Shown one piece after another: positions 8,716-17,012 of a DNA stretch of 64,000 bases. Position numbers and translations under genes: made by a program. The first letter of the stretch is position 1. Every line of letters starts with the position of its first letter. The notes under the pieces are model-generated. The model saw nothing but the letters and a program-made list of their open reading frames with translations. It was not told the origin of the DNA and ran no database searches. The stretch covers positions 558,001-622,000 of the forward strand of contig NC_022111.1 of the NCBI RefSeq assembly GCF_000163055.2. The letters run 5' to 3'. The stretch comes from Prevotella sp. oral taxon 299 str. F0039 (GTDB lineage Bacteria > Bacteroidota > Bacteroidia > Bacteroidales > Bacteroidaceae).

Positions 8716-10008
8716 ATGATAAACAGTCTCCCTTATATTCCGATATGCCATAAGAAATATCAACTTATTCTCTTATTGTGTATATATTTCTTTGTAATTC
8801 CTTCATATCTGAAGGCAGAAAATAAGGATAGTGTGGCTTCTAATCATGGTTTTTCGGTGTCTATAGAGCCTGCAAAAGTTTTGGTTTTAGATGAGTATGT
8901 ACACAAATGGCTTAAAAAGCGCAACACGACGTCTGTAGAAATGTCCTATAACTACACCGCACTACCTAAAGATCGTAATAGTTATTCGAACGATTATAAC
9001 TATCCAACATTGGGCGTTGCCATGCGATATACGATGTCGAATGTAACTATGCATCGTGAAAAAGATAGTGATTGGGGGTTATTAGAGCCCGTGAATTATC
9101 AATCAAAGTTAGGTTGTATAACTAGTGTTTATGGCTTTTTCTATCGTCCTATCTTTCGAACAAAGCATTGGGACTTTGCTTATCAGTTGAATTTTGGTGG
9201 AGCTTATGCACTAAAAAAATATAATAAACTAACCAATGCTGATAACGAATTTATTGGTTCTCATCTGCTTATTTATTTTGGATCGGCTCTAAAAGCCACC
9301 TATTATCTTAACGACCAATGGGGAGTAAGGGCAGGTTTGGATTTCTTTCACCATAGTAATGGAGCGCTTAATCGCCCCAACAAAGGCGCAAACTATTTCG
9401 GTCCAACACTAGGTTTGGTATATTCTCCTGATCGAAAAGCCATTCTCAACCATATAAGAGATAGCGTTCAAAAGTGTTTTAAACCTTATTTCTATACTCA
9501 GTTTACCTTTGGCTTAGGCGGAAAGACGCTTAATGAAGAATGGCAGAGAACACAATTTGGAACACAACCCACCGACCCTGAATATCGAACAGGAAACTTT
9601 AAATTTTACACTGCTTATTCGTTTCGTAGCGATTTGATGTATCGTTATGCTCAAAGATGGGCTTCTGGAGTTGGAGTAGATGTTTTTTATGGTACTTATG
9701 CCAATAGAGTGAGAGAGTTAGATCAAAGTCATGGTATAGCAATGAAGCATAGTAGATGGTCGTTTGGCGTTGCTGCTAAACATCAGGTCTTTTATAATAA
9801 TCTCTCATTGTCTGTAGGCTTGGGTTATTATCTCTATCGAGCAATGGGTGAAAACGCCTCAATTATAGAGAAACCCTACTACGAACATGTGGGTATTTAC
9901 TACACTTTCAACAAGTTAAAGAATCTCACTCTTGGTGCACAAGTAAAGGCTCATGCCACTAAAGCTGATTTAACAGAGTTTATTTTGGCTATTCCTATAA
10001 AAATATAA
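8716..10008 (+). CDS. PagL-like acyloxyacyl hydrolase family outer-membrane protein
   Basis: About 430 residues with an N-terminal hydrophobic export segment (LILLLCIYFFVIPSYLKA) and alternating aromatic-rich strands of a beta-barrel. The segment FFHHSNGALNRPNKGANYFGP matches the His-x-Ser-Asn signature of the lipid A 3-O-deacylase/acyloxyacyl hydrolase family. PagL itself is about 150-190 residues, so this is a much longer version with extra barrel strands at the C-terminal half; catalytic activity on lipid A is inferred only. A TTG codon lies 12 nt upstream in frame, but ATG 8716 is preferred. Confidence 0.75.
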   Translation: MINSLPYIPICHKKYQLILLLCIYFFVIPSYLKAENKDSVASNHGFSVSIEPAKVLVLDEYVHKWLKKRNTTSVEMSYNYTALPKDRNSYSNDYNYPTLGVAMRYTMSNVTMHREKDSDWGLLEPVNYQSKLGCITSVYGFFYRPIFRTKHWDFAYQLNFGGAYALKKYNKLTNADNEFIGSHLLIYFGSALKATYYLNDQWGVRAGLDFFHHSNGALNRPNKGANYFGPTLGLVYSPDRKAILNHIRDSVQKCFKPYFYTQFTFGLGGKTLNEEWQRTQFGTQPTDPEYRTGNFKFYTAYSFRSDLMYRYAQRWASGVGVDVFYGTYANRVRELDQSHGIAMKHSRWSFGVAAKHQVFYNNLSLSVGLGYYLYRAMGENASIIEKPYYEHVGIYYTFNKLKNLTLGAQVKAHATKADLTEFILAIPIKI

Positions 10009-10108
10009 TCAAGAAATAAAAGTTGAAGTGGTGTAGTTCTCACTTTTTTTATTACATTTGCAATACAATTCAAACGCATTATCAGTATTATTTTAATATA
10101 TCAGCACA

Positions 10109-11389
10109 ATGGAAAGAGATAATCAGATTTTCGATCTTATCAAATTAGAGCATCAAAGACAATTAAAAGGAGTTGAACTTATTGCTTCAGAAAACTTTGT
10201 TAGTGATGAAGTGATGGCTGCAATGGGCTCTTATTTAACCAATAAGTATGCCGAGGGACTACCAGGTCGCCGTTATTATGGTGGTTGTGAAGTAGTAGAT
10301 CAAGTTGAAACACTTGCAATTGAACGAGTTAAACAACTTTTTGGTGCCGAGTTTGCTAATGTTCAACCTCACTCTGGTGCGCAAGCTAACCAAGCAGTGT
10401 TTCTTTCTGTTCTTAAACCTGGTGACACCTTTATGGGGTTAAATCTTGCACATGGAGGTCACTTGAGTCACGGAAGTGCTGTAAACACATCTGGTTTGCT
10501 TTATAATCCTATTGGTTATAATGTAAAAGAAGAAACAGGACGTGTTGATTATGACGAAATGGAGCGTCTTGCTCATCAACATAAACCAAAGTTAATTATA
10601 GGTGGTGGTTCGGCTTATAGTCGTGAATGGGATTACAAACGCATGCGTGAAATTGCAGATGCTGTAGGTGCAATTCTTGTAGTAGATATGGCTCACCCTG
10701 CAGGTTTAATTGCTGCAGGTTTGCTAGATAACCCTGTTAAATATGCGCATATCGTAACCTCAACAACTCACAAGACACTACGTGGTCCTCGTGGAGGTAT
10801 TATTTTGATGGGTAAAGATTTTGAAAATCCTTGGGGATTAACTACTCCTAAGGGTGAAGTGAAGATGATGAGCCAAATAATTAACTCATCGGTGTTCCCT
10901 GGAATACAAGGAGGACCACTTGAACACGTTATTGGTGCAAAGGCTGTAGGATTCTATGAAAACCTTCAACCATCTTGGAAAGAATATGCATTGCAAGTGA
11001 AGAAAAACGCAAATGTATTGGCTAATGAACTTATTGCACGTGGATTTGGTATCATAAGTGGTGGTACAGACAATCACTCTATGTTGGTAGATCTTCGTTC
11101 TAAATATCCAGATTTAACAGGAAAGATTGCGGAAAAGGCACTAGTTGAGGCTGATATCACTGCTAACAAGAATATGGTTCCATTCGATTCTCGTTCTGCT
11201 TTCCAAACATCAGGAATTCGTTTAGGAACTCCAGCTATTACAACACGTGGTGCAAAAGAAGATTTAATGGTACTTGTTGCTGAACTAATTGAGCAAGTAT
11301 TGAATAATCCTGAAGATGAAAGAGTAATTAAGATGGTGAAAGAAAAGGTTAATGCAACAATGAAAGATTATCCTTTATTCGCTTATTAA
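10109..11389 (+). CDS. glyA: Serine hydroxymethyltransferase
   Basis: PLP enzyme interconverting serine and glycine with tetrahydrofolate, the main source of one-carbon units. 426 residues, full length. The PLP lysine is Lys222 in [13 protein letters not shown]; other family segments are SENFVSDEV near the N-terminus, [15 protein letters not shown] and [23 protein letters not shown] box at 10053-10060 is a plausible promoter. It stands alone, closed by a hairpin at 11417. Confidence 0.98.
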   Translation: MERDNQIFDLIKLEHQRQLKGVELIASENFVSDEVMAAMGSYLTNKYAEGLPGRRYYGGCEVVDQVETLAIERVKQLFGAEFANVQPHSGAQANQAVFLSVLKPGDTFMGLNLAHGGHLSHGSAVNTSGLLYNPIGYNVKEETGRVDYDEMERLAHQHKPKLIIGGGSAYSREWDYKRMREIADAVGAILVVDMAHPAGLIAAGLLDNPVKYAHIVTSTTHKTLRGPRGGIILMGKDFENPWGLTTPKGEVKMMSQIINSSVFPGIQGGPLEHVIGAKAVGFYENLQPSWKEYALQVKKNANVLANELIARGFGIISGGTDNHSMLVDLRSKYPDLTGKIAEKALVEADITANKNMVPFDSRSAFQTSGIRLGTPAITTRGAKEDLMVLVAELIEQVLNNPEDERVIKMVKEKVNATMKDYPLFAY

Positions 11390-11416
11390 TATAGAAACGC
11401 ACAACTGAAATATAGC

Positions 11417-11450
11417 TATAGGGGCGATTTTACGTCCCTATACTTCTTTT
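11417..11450 (+). terminator. glyA terminator
   Basis: TATAGGGGCG / CGTCCCTATA stem around a 6-nt loop, followed by CTTCTTTT. It ends only 3 nt before the next start codon at 11453, so the next gene either needs read-through or is initiated within this short stretch. Confidence 0.75.
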
Positions 11451-11452
11451 AT

Positions 11453-11641
11453 ATGATACAGTATTTAATTGTTTTTATAGTTCTTGCCATAACTTTAGGC
11501 TATGTATTAGTGTATCTTTATAATAGTTTTACTAAAAAGAAAACAGGTTGCGAAGGTTGCACTGGATGTGATTTGCATAATAAAATAGAGCAATCGAAGG
11601 CAATAAAACACTCTAAAAGCAGTTGTTCTGTTAAAAAGTGA
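11453..11641 (+). CDS. FeoB-associated Cys-rich membrane protein
   Basis: A 62-residue protein with a single N-terminal membrane helix (about residues 3-24) followed by a basic stretch and the motif GCEGCTGCDL, with a further Cys near the end. This is the layout of the FeoB-associated Cys-rich family (sometimes FeoC-like or P12), thought to assist ferrous iron uptake. No feoA or feoB is next to it here, which is unusual; it lies between glyA and tRNA-Cys. The metal-binding role is inference from the family. Confidence 0.8.
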   Translation: MIQYLIVFIVLAITLGYVLVYLYNSFTKKKTGCEGCTGCDLHNKIEQSKAIKHSKSSCSVKK

Positions 11642-11650
11642 ACCGAAAAT

Positions 11651-11681
11651 TTTGTAGAGTCGGATAAAAACTATACCTTTG
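11651..11681 (+). promoter_or_regulatory. tRNA-Cys promoter
   Basis: TTTG (11651-11654), exactly 19 nt, TACCTTTG (11674-11681): a full match to the Bacteroidetes housekeeping promoter, ending 18 nt before the mature tRNA. Confidence 0.8.
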
Positions 11682-11699
11682 CACTCACATAAAGGATAT

Positions 11700-11770
11700 G
11701 GCATCTTGGCCGATCGGTTAGGTAACGGTCTGCAAAACCGTGTAGAGCAGTTCGACTCTGCTAGATGCCT
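11700..11770 (+). tRNA. tRNA-Cys (GCA)
   Basis: Cloverleaf of 71 nt: acceptor GGCATCT (11700-11706) pairs with AGATGCC (11763-11769), discriminator T; anticodon stem ACGGT/ACCGT around CT-GCA-AA with anticodon at 11732-11734; T-arm AGCAG-TTCGACT-CTGCT. CCA is not encoded. Confidence 0.97.
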
Positions 11771-11774
11771 CTTA

Positions 11775-11810
11775 TTAAAGAGTTATTTCTATTTGGAAAT
11801 AACTCTTTAA
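11775..11810 (+). terminator. Terminator after tRNA-Cys
   Basis: TTAAAGAGTTATTTC (11775-11789) and GAAATAACTCTTTAA (11796-11810) form a perfect 15-bp stem with a 6-nt loop just 5 nt after the tRNA. No strong T-run follows, but the AT-rich stem supplies one in part. Confidence 0.75.
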
Positions 11811-11942
11811 TATTTGAATAATATTTATTTTTTTTGTTTCTAACTATTTTAGGCTAAAAGGTAGTGTGCTACCATTATTGGTTGTTTTGATTCAAGTCTT
11901 TTATGGTGTAGCAATAATAAGAGGCATACGAGAGATTTCTGC

Positions 11943-12815
11943 CTACCATATGTACTTTGAGTCCCAAATTCTAATGATTCGAATACCGAGTTGATATTTT
12001 TGGGTTTGCATATATTGATATAATGTCATTTTTTCGTCTACAACTTTACCTCTAATTCGTGAGGCATTTAAAAGATGTAGTTGTCCATTATGCCAAGAAG
12101 CAAAACCTAAATGCGAAGTATCTAATCCCTTTCTGGCAGTTACTATGGCTATGATATCCCCATCTTTAATAACATCTTTTATTAGAGATGTGTTGTTCAA
12201 AATGCCTTTTGGAATATAGTTTACTGTTTTTCCTGATACTACTTTTTCCATTCTTCTAATTTCTTTAATCCATAAAGGATTCTGAATCAACATAGGATAT
12301 TTGTTATGTTGGGTTGACATATAGTGCAAATCAAGAATTTGTTGAGAATTAAAAGGTGGATTAGGGATGTCTATCTCTTTAACAAATCCTTGTTTGGTGT
12401 TGTCGTTTATCCATTCAGAAAAATAGTGAAGTCGGGTAGGATAAGATATAACTCCATTATTATAACGAATCTTTTGCAGAAAAATGCAGAACTGACTGAA
12501 AGTGTATTGCTTTGTTTGGGCACAAAGAGTGAGGGCAAGAACATTTTCTACAAGTGTGGTGCAATCTAATTCTTGTAAGTTGATAACAAGCTTTTCTGTT
12601 TTGTTTCGCTCAAGAGTTGAGGCTACATAGCGTATTCCTATAAACTTATTAGCAAAGTAGAGGGGAAAGTTTGTGTCTTCTTTTTCTGTTCTAGCTTCGT
12701 CTAATAAAGCAACAATTTTAGTGCTATCTATTTTTGAATATTGCCATAGCTGATTGTTTGCCCATATTATTCTGGGTGATAAAAGAAAGACAAGAAGAGC
12801 TAAAAGTATTTTCAT
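11943..12815 (-). CDS. DUF1460 family (N-acetylmuramoyl-L-alanine amidase-like) exported protein
   Basis: 290 residues from the ATG at 12815, with a signal peptide (MKILLALLVFLLSPRIIWA). The segment ELDCTTLVENVLAL carries the presumed nucleophilic Cys of this NlpC/P60-related family, and the later DTSHLGFASWHNGQLHLLNAS supplies the conserved His. Members are periplasmic or lipid-attached peptidoglycan-processing enzymes. The start at 12815 is preferred over 12833 because it gives a normal signal peptide; with it, the gene begins 2 nt after the upstream DUF4421 stop, pointing to co-translation. Confidence 0.85.
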   Translation of the reverse strand: MKILLALLVFLLSPRIIWANNQLWQYSKIDSTKIVALLDEARTEKEDTNFPLYFANKFIGIRYVASTLERNKTEKLVINLQELDCTTLVENVLALTLCAQTKQYTFSQFCIFLQKIRYNNGVISYPTRLHYFSEWINDNTKQGFVKEIDIPNPPFNSQQILDLHYMSTQHNKYPMLIQNPLWIKEIRRMEKVVSGKTVNYIPKGILNNTSLIKDVIKDGDIIAIVTARKGLDTSHLGFASWHNGQLHLLNASRIRGKVVDEKMTLYQYMQTQKYQLGIRIIRIWDSKYIW

Positions 12816-12816
12816 A

Positions 12817-13899
12817 TTATTTTCTTCTACCAAAGTTTACACCTGCATAGATATTGAGTGTGCCAAAAATATTATTCGTTGAGAATTGTTTTTTGTGGTA
12901 ATTATATCCATGTAGAATAGCACTTGAACCTGCATACCACCTCTTATTGTTCCATACTAAGCCGAAACGTCCAATACCATCGAGATTGAAATTTTGTAAA
13001 GAAAATGATGTGTTGGTTCCTGAAGTGTTGTTGGTGTTACCCTTACTATGTTTATATCCAATTGCAAGAGATAGCGAACCTGCTAATAACCAATTGTGCG
13101 CAAATGCCCAGTTATAGGCATATCCACAAGAAAGAGATATATCTGTGTATTTTATTCGCTCAAATCTAATGCTTGAATCTAATACTGCTTGATTGGTGAT
13201 GTTTAACTTCTCTTTGAGAAGATTTTCCATGTTATCCCAGTCAACACCTATAGAATGGTTGGTTACACCAATTCCTATAAGCATAGAACCTGCACTTTTG
13301 CGTTGTATTGTGCTTTGACTGAAGGCCGCAGGATAAGAGAATTTATGGTGGTTGAATATGTAATAAAGATTGAAACCTTTGATACTTGCTTCGAATACAT
13401 TAAACTCTAGGTTGTTAATGTTTTTTGATGATATTTTATTTCCTAGATCTATATTCTTTATCTTATAGTCATTTCCTGTTTTCTTGTAGAATAAATCAAT
13501 TCCAATTTGAGCACTATACAGACTTAAATTGAATTCTTGTTTACCACTATTATCGTTTAAATGACTGATATCAAAGGTATAACCAAGAAATATCCAACGC
13601 CAACCAAAGAACGGACCAACCTTTACTGAAGGGTTAGGAGCAAGAGTAACGCTTTGGTTCTTTTCGCTCTTTAAACGATAAAGTTCGTAAGTGTTGGTGT
13701 TTTGAAGCATGAATGCGAAATTGAATTGCTGTGGTTCTATATAGCTACTATCAATACGTGTGAAGCTGGAAAGAAACTTTTTAATGCCTCTTTCTCTCAC
13801 TTCTTTTGATTGATTGGTATTTACAGACAAAGAATCACTTTGTGCATATATACCATTATTTATCAATATTATAAATAGAATGCACAGAAATTTTCTCAT
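12817..13899 (-). CDS. DUF4421 family outer-membrane beta-barrel protein
   Basis: 360 residues with signal peptide MRKFLCILFIILINNGIYAQ. The mature part has alternating hydrophobic and aromatic strands, a VGPFFGWRWIFLGYTFDISHL segment typical of the DUF4421 family, and ends in an aromatic-rich final strand before a basic tail (GVNFGRRK). Function of the family is unknown; location in the outer membrane is inferred. It is directly upstream of the DUF1460 gene and 13 nt downstream of the oxidoreductase gene, so the three form one minus-strand unit. Confidence 0.8.
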   Translation of the reverse strand: MRKFLCILFIILINNGIYAQSDSLSVNTNQSKEVRERGIKKFLSSFTRIDSSYIEPQQFNFAFMLQNTNTYELYRLKSEKNQSVTLAPNPSVKVGPFFGWRWIFLGYTFDISHLNDNSGKQEFNLSLYSAQIGIDLFYKKTGNDYKIKNIDLGNKISSKNINNLEFNVFEASIKGFNLYYIFNHHKFSYPAAFSQSTIQRKSAGSMLIGIGVTNHSIGVDWDNMENLLKEKLNITNQAVLDSSIRFERIKYTDISLSCGYAYNWAFAHNWLLAGSLSLAIGYKHSKGNTNNTSGTNTSFSLQNFNLDGIGRFGLVWNNKRWYAGSSAILHGYNYHKKQFSTNNIFGTLNIYAGVNFGRRK

Positions 13900-13912
13900 T
13901 TATGCATAATTA

Positions 13913-14896
13913 TTATAGTTTACCTAGAATCCTGTCCATTACCCAATTGACAGGAGTTGCACTGATACTGGTACTTTCGCAGATACCAAGTCCTTGTAAA
14001 TCTTCAATAACGTCTTTGATTATTGGAAGTTGAACGTATGGGGGATTTTCTACAGTTATATTGTTTGTTCCGTTACTTGTGATAATTTGAATGGGCTTAT
14101 AGTCAAATACAGAGAATGTAATTAGTCCCTTTTCGCCAATTACTTCAATGCAATCTTCTCTTGCACTTTGGTGTCCAACAAAGCACCAAGAGGCACTCCC
14201 AGGGAGTCCATTCTCAAATAGAAAGCAGGCGCTAATAGTATCTTCGGCTTTATAAAGATTAGCTATATTGGCATAATAGCCATGCGCTTTAGTAATGATT
14301 CCAAATAAGTTCTGGAGAATATCAAGCTGATGTGGAGCTAAATCATAAAAATATCCGCCTCCAGCAATATCAGGTTGTAGACGCCAAGGTTTATTATTTT
14401 GACTATTATAGTCTAATTCTCGTGGTGGAACAGAGAATCTTAATTGAACATTAGTTACCTTTCCTATTATTCCAGAGTTGATAAGTTCTTTCACTTTTAT
14501 AAAGTAAGGAAGGTATCTTCTGTAGTAAGCCACGAAGCAAGGAACGCCTGTTTCTAACGAAATTCGGTTTATTCGGGCGCAATCTTCATAGCTTGAAGCT
14601 AGTGGTTTCTCTATATATACAGGCTTTCCTGCCTTCATCGCCATGATAGCAAATGTAGCATGACTAGAAGGAGGAGTAGCAATGTATATAGCATTTACAT
14701 TGGAGTCGTTAATGAGTTCTTGTGCATCAGTATACCATTTCTTTATCTGATGGTGTTCTGCATATAAGCGAGCCTTCTCTTCGCTTCGACTCATTACAGC
14801 CTCAACATGCGAACCTTCTACCTTATTAAAGGCAGGACCAGACTTTTTTTCGGTAACTTCTCCACAACCAATAAATCCCCAATGTATTTCTTTCAT
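13913..14896 (-). CDS. Gfo/Idh/MocA family NAD(P)-dependent oxidoreductase
   Basis: 327 residues. The N-terminal Rossmann fold begins WGFIGCGEVTEKKSGPAF; the family's EKP motif appears as GKPVYIEKPLASS, and the second domain contains GGGYFYDLAPHQLD with the catalytic His-like position. Such enzymes oxidise or reduce sugars and cyclitols. The substrate is not evident: neighbours are a purine permease upstream and envelope proteins downstream. Six nucleotides separate it from the permease stop, so co-transcription is likely. Confidence 0.88.
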   Translation of the reverse strand: MKEIHWGFIGCGEVTEKKSGPAFNKVEGSHVEAVMSRSEEKARLYAEHHQIKKWYTDAQELINDSNVNAIYIATPPSSHATFAIMAMKAGKPVYIEKPLASSYEDCARINRISLETGVPCFVAYYRRYLPYFIKVKELINSGIIGKVTNVQLRFSVPPRELDYNSQNNKPWRLQPDIAGGGYFYDLAPHQLDILQNLFGIITKAHGYYANIANLYKAEDTISACFLFENGLPGSASWCFVGHQSAREDCIEVIGEKGLITFSVFDYKPIQIITSNGTNNITVENPPYVQLPIIKDVIEDLQGLGICESTSISATPVNWVMDRILGKL

Positions 14897-14901
14897 ATTT
14901 C

Positions 14902-16206
14902 TTAATCCTTAGTAATGAAATAAAGTACAAATAGAATTGATAAGATAACAAGTGTTATATTAACAGATTTCCATTGTGAAGTGCAAAGCTTAAGAATTAC
15001 ATAACTTAAGATACCCATGTAGATTCCGTCTGCAATTGAATAGCATAAAACCATGGTAATCATTGTTATGAATGCTGGGAACGCTTCAGAAACATCGTTA
15101 AATTCAATCTTTTGAACACTGTCAATCATAAGTACTCCAACTAAAACTAGAGCACCACTTGTTGCTGCACTAGGGATAAGTAAGAAGATCGGAGAAAGGA
15201 ATAGTGATACAATAAAGAATAAACCAACGACAAGGGCAGTTAAACCTGAACGACCGCCTTCTGCAATCCCCGATGCACTTTCGATATAAGTTGTGATTGT
15301 TGATGAACCAAGCATTGCACCAGCAGTTGTTCCTATGGCATCACTCATCATTGCTTCTTTCACATTTGGAATGCTTCCATCTTGCTTAACAATACCTGTT
15401 TTTTCTGCAAGTCCAACTAAAGTTCCGATAGTATCAAAGATGTTCACCATGAGTAGAGATAATACTACCAAGCAAGTTTTAAGTGATAAGAAACCTGTAA
15501 AATCGAATTTACAGAAGATTGGAGTTACTGAATGAGGCATAGAAATAGGCAACCAACCTTCTGGAATAATTGTAACACCCATTGGAATACCAATCAATGT
15601 TGCTATAACAATTCCGTAGAAGAGTGAACCTTTTACTTTTCTAGCCATTAGAATTCCACTTAATACAATTGCAATAATACCTAAAATGGCAGTTGGAGTA
15701 AATGCACCAAGAGTAACATAAGTCGCAGGACTTGATACGATTATACCTGCATTCTTTAGTCCAATAAAGGCAATAAACATACCAATACCTGCAGATATCG
15801 CATATCTTAGGTTTTTAGGAATGCTTGCCAGAATTAGTTCTCGAACATTAAAGAAGGTAATAGCAATAAAGATAAGACCTTCAATAAGCATAATCGCAAG
15901 TGATTGTTCCCACGAATAATTCATTGCTTGACAAAGAGTATAAGCAAAAAAGGCATTCAAACCCATACTAGGAGCTTGCGCAAAAGGAAGCTTAGCCATA
16001 AAAGCTAAGAGCAAAGTAGCTATTGCAGATGCTACGGCAGTTGCAGTAAATAACGCTCCTTTATCCATGCCTGTATCAGAAAGGATAGATGGATTTACAG
16101 CTAGAATATAGCTCATTGTTAAGAATGTTGTTGCACCCGCAATAAGTTCTGTGCGGAATGAGTGTTTACTTGGATTAAAGCCAAGTGCTTTTTCTAAAAT
16201 GTTCAT
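14902..16206 (-). CDS. NCS2 family purine (hypoxanthine/guanine) permease
   Basis: 434 residues from ATG 16206, polytopic inner-membrane protein. The AzgA/PbuG branch of NCS2 is indicated by the opening FNPSKHSFRTELIAGATTFLTMSYILAVNP, the segment APSMGLNAFFAYTLC, and SSTITTYIESASGIAEGGRSG, which carries the substrate-binding glutamate region. It imports nucleobases by proton symport. The start at 16206 is chosen because the family begins close to this Met; the first 11 codons of the longer frame overlap the nudC gene. Confidence 0.9.
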   Translation of the reverse strand: MNILEKALGFNPSKHSFRTELIAGATTFLTMSYILAVNPSILSDTGMDKGALFTATAVASAIATLLLAFMAKLPFAQAPSMGLNAFFAYTLCQAMNYSWEQSLAIMLIEGLIFIAITFFNVRELILASIPKNLRYAISAGIGMFIAFIGLKNAGIIVSSPATYVTLGAFTPTAILGIIAIVLSGILMARKVKGSLFYGIVIATLIGIPMGVTIIPEGWLPISMPHSVTPIFCKFDFTGFLSLKTCLVVLSLLMVNIFDTIGTLVGLAEKTGIVKQDGSIPNVKEAMMSDAIGTTAGAMLGSSTITTYIESASGIAEGGRSGLTALVVGLFFIVSLFLSPIFLLIPSAATSGALVLVGVLMIDSVQKIEFNDVSEAFPAFITMITMVLCYSIADGIYMGILSYVILKLCTSQWKSVNITLVILSILFVLYFITKD

Positions 16207-16220
16207 TTTTATAGTTGTTG

Positions 16221-16991
16221 TTAAAATTGTTTCAACCACTTGTCTATCAGTTTGCGTGCAAGGCTTGCATTATCAGGAATAAGAGGCAGCTCATTATATT
16301 TGAACCATGCTCCTGCAGTTAATTCTGATTCTTGAAGAGTTATATCTCCTGATTTATATTCAGCCGTAAAGCCTGCCATTAAGTTAGAAGGGTAGGGCCA
16401 TGGTTGAGAACTTTGATATTGAATGTTCGTTACTTCTAGTCCCGTTTCTTCCTTAATCTCACGTATTACTGCTTCTTCTAGACTTTCTCCTGTCTCAACA
16501 AAGCCTGCAACTAATCCGTATAAGTTCTCTCTAAAATTTTTTGCATGTACCAATAGGACTTCGTCTTTCTTGTATATTAGTACAATAATAGCTATTGCTA
16601 GCTGTGGCCAAACTTCGTTCTTGCAATGCAAACATATTTTAGATATATTGCTATTCCATATTAATTTTGTTCCACATCGTGAACAATAATGGTTATTTGT
16701 GTGCCAATGAAGTAGCTCAAAACATTTTCCTGCAAGATTATAGTTTTCTTTTGATAATCCTTTATGAGAAGCTCTTAATCCCAACCATTTATAAGTTGTT
16801 CCGATATTCTCAGGAAATGATATGTCTAAAGCATAGATATCGTTTGAGCAGAATGTTTTCTTTATAACGATTTTACTATTGATATATTTTTCTGTTATTG
16901 GTGTAGTAGGAGAAAAGGGAATGTTATAAGAACCATTCTCTTGCTCTTCTATCAGTAGATTTCCATTATGAAATATAAACCAATAATGCAT
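16221..16991 (-). CDS. nudC: NAD+/NADH pyrophosphatase (Nudix, also RNA deNADding type)
   Basis: 256 residues. A zinc ribbon of four cysteines (C103, C106, C120, C123) precedes the Nudix box GFVETGESLEEAVIREIKEE and the family-specific SQPWPYPSNLM (195-205) that distinguishes NudC from other Nudix enzymes. It hydrolyses NAD(H) to NMN(H) and AMP and in other bacteria removes NAD caps from RNA. It lies 14 nt upstream of the purine permease and 21 nt downstream of a 5'-nucleotidase, which suggests a nucleotide-salvage set. Confidence 0.93.
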   Translation of the reverse strand: MHYWFIFHNGNLLIEEQENGSYNIPFSPTTPITEKYINSKIVIKKTFCSNDIYALDISFPENIGTTYKWLGLRASHKGLSKENYNLAGKCFELLHWHTNNHYCSRCGTKLIWNSNISKICLHCKNEVWPQLAIAIIVLIYKKDEVLLVHAKNFRENLYGLVAGFVETGESLEEAVIREIKEETGLEVTNIQYQSSQPWPYPSNLMAGFTAEYKSGDITLQESELTAGAWFKYNELPLIPDNASLARKLIDKWLKQF

Positions 16992-17012
16992 ACTTGTTAA
17001 TATCTTACATTT

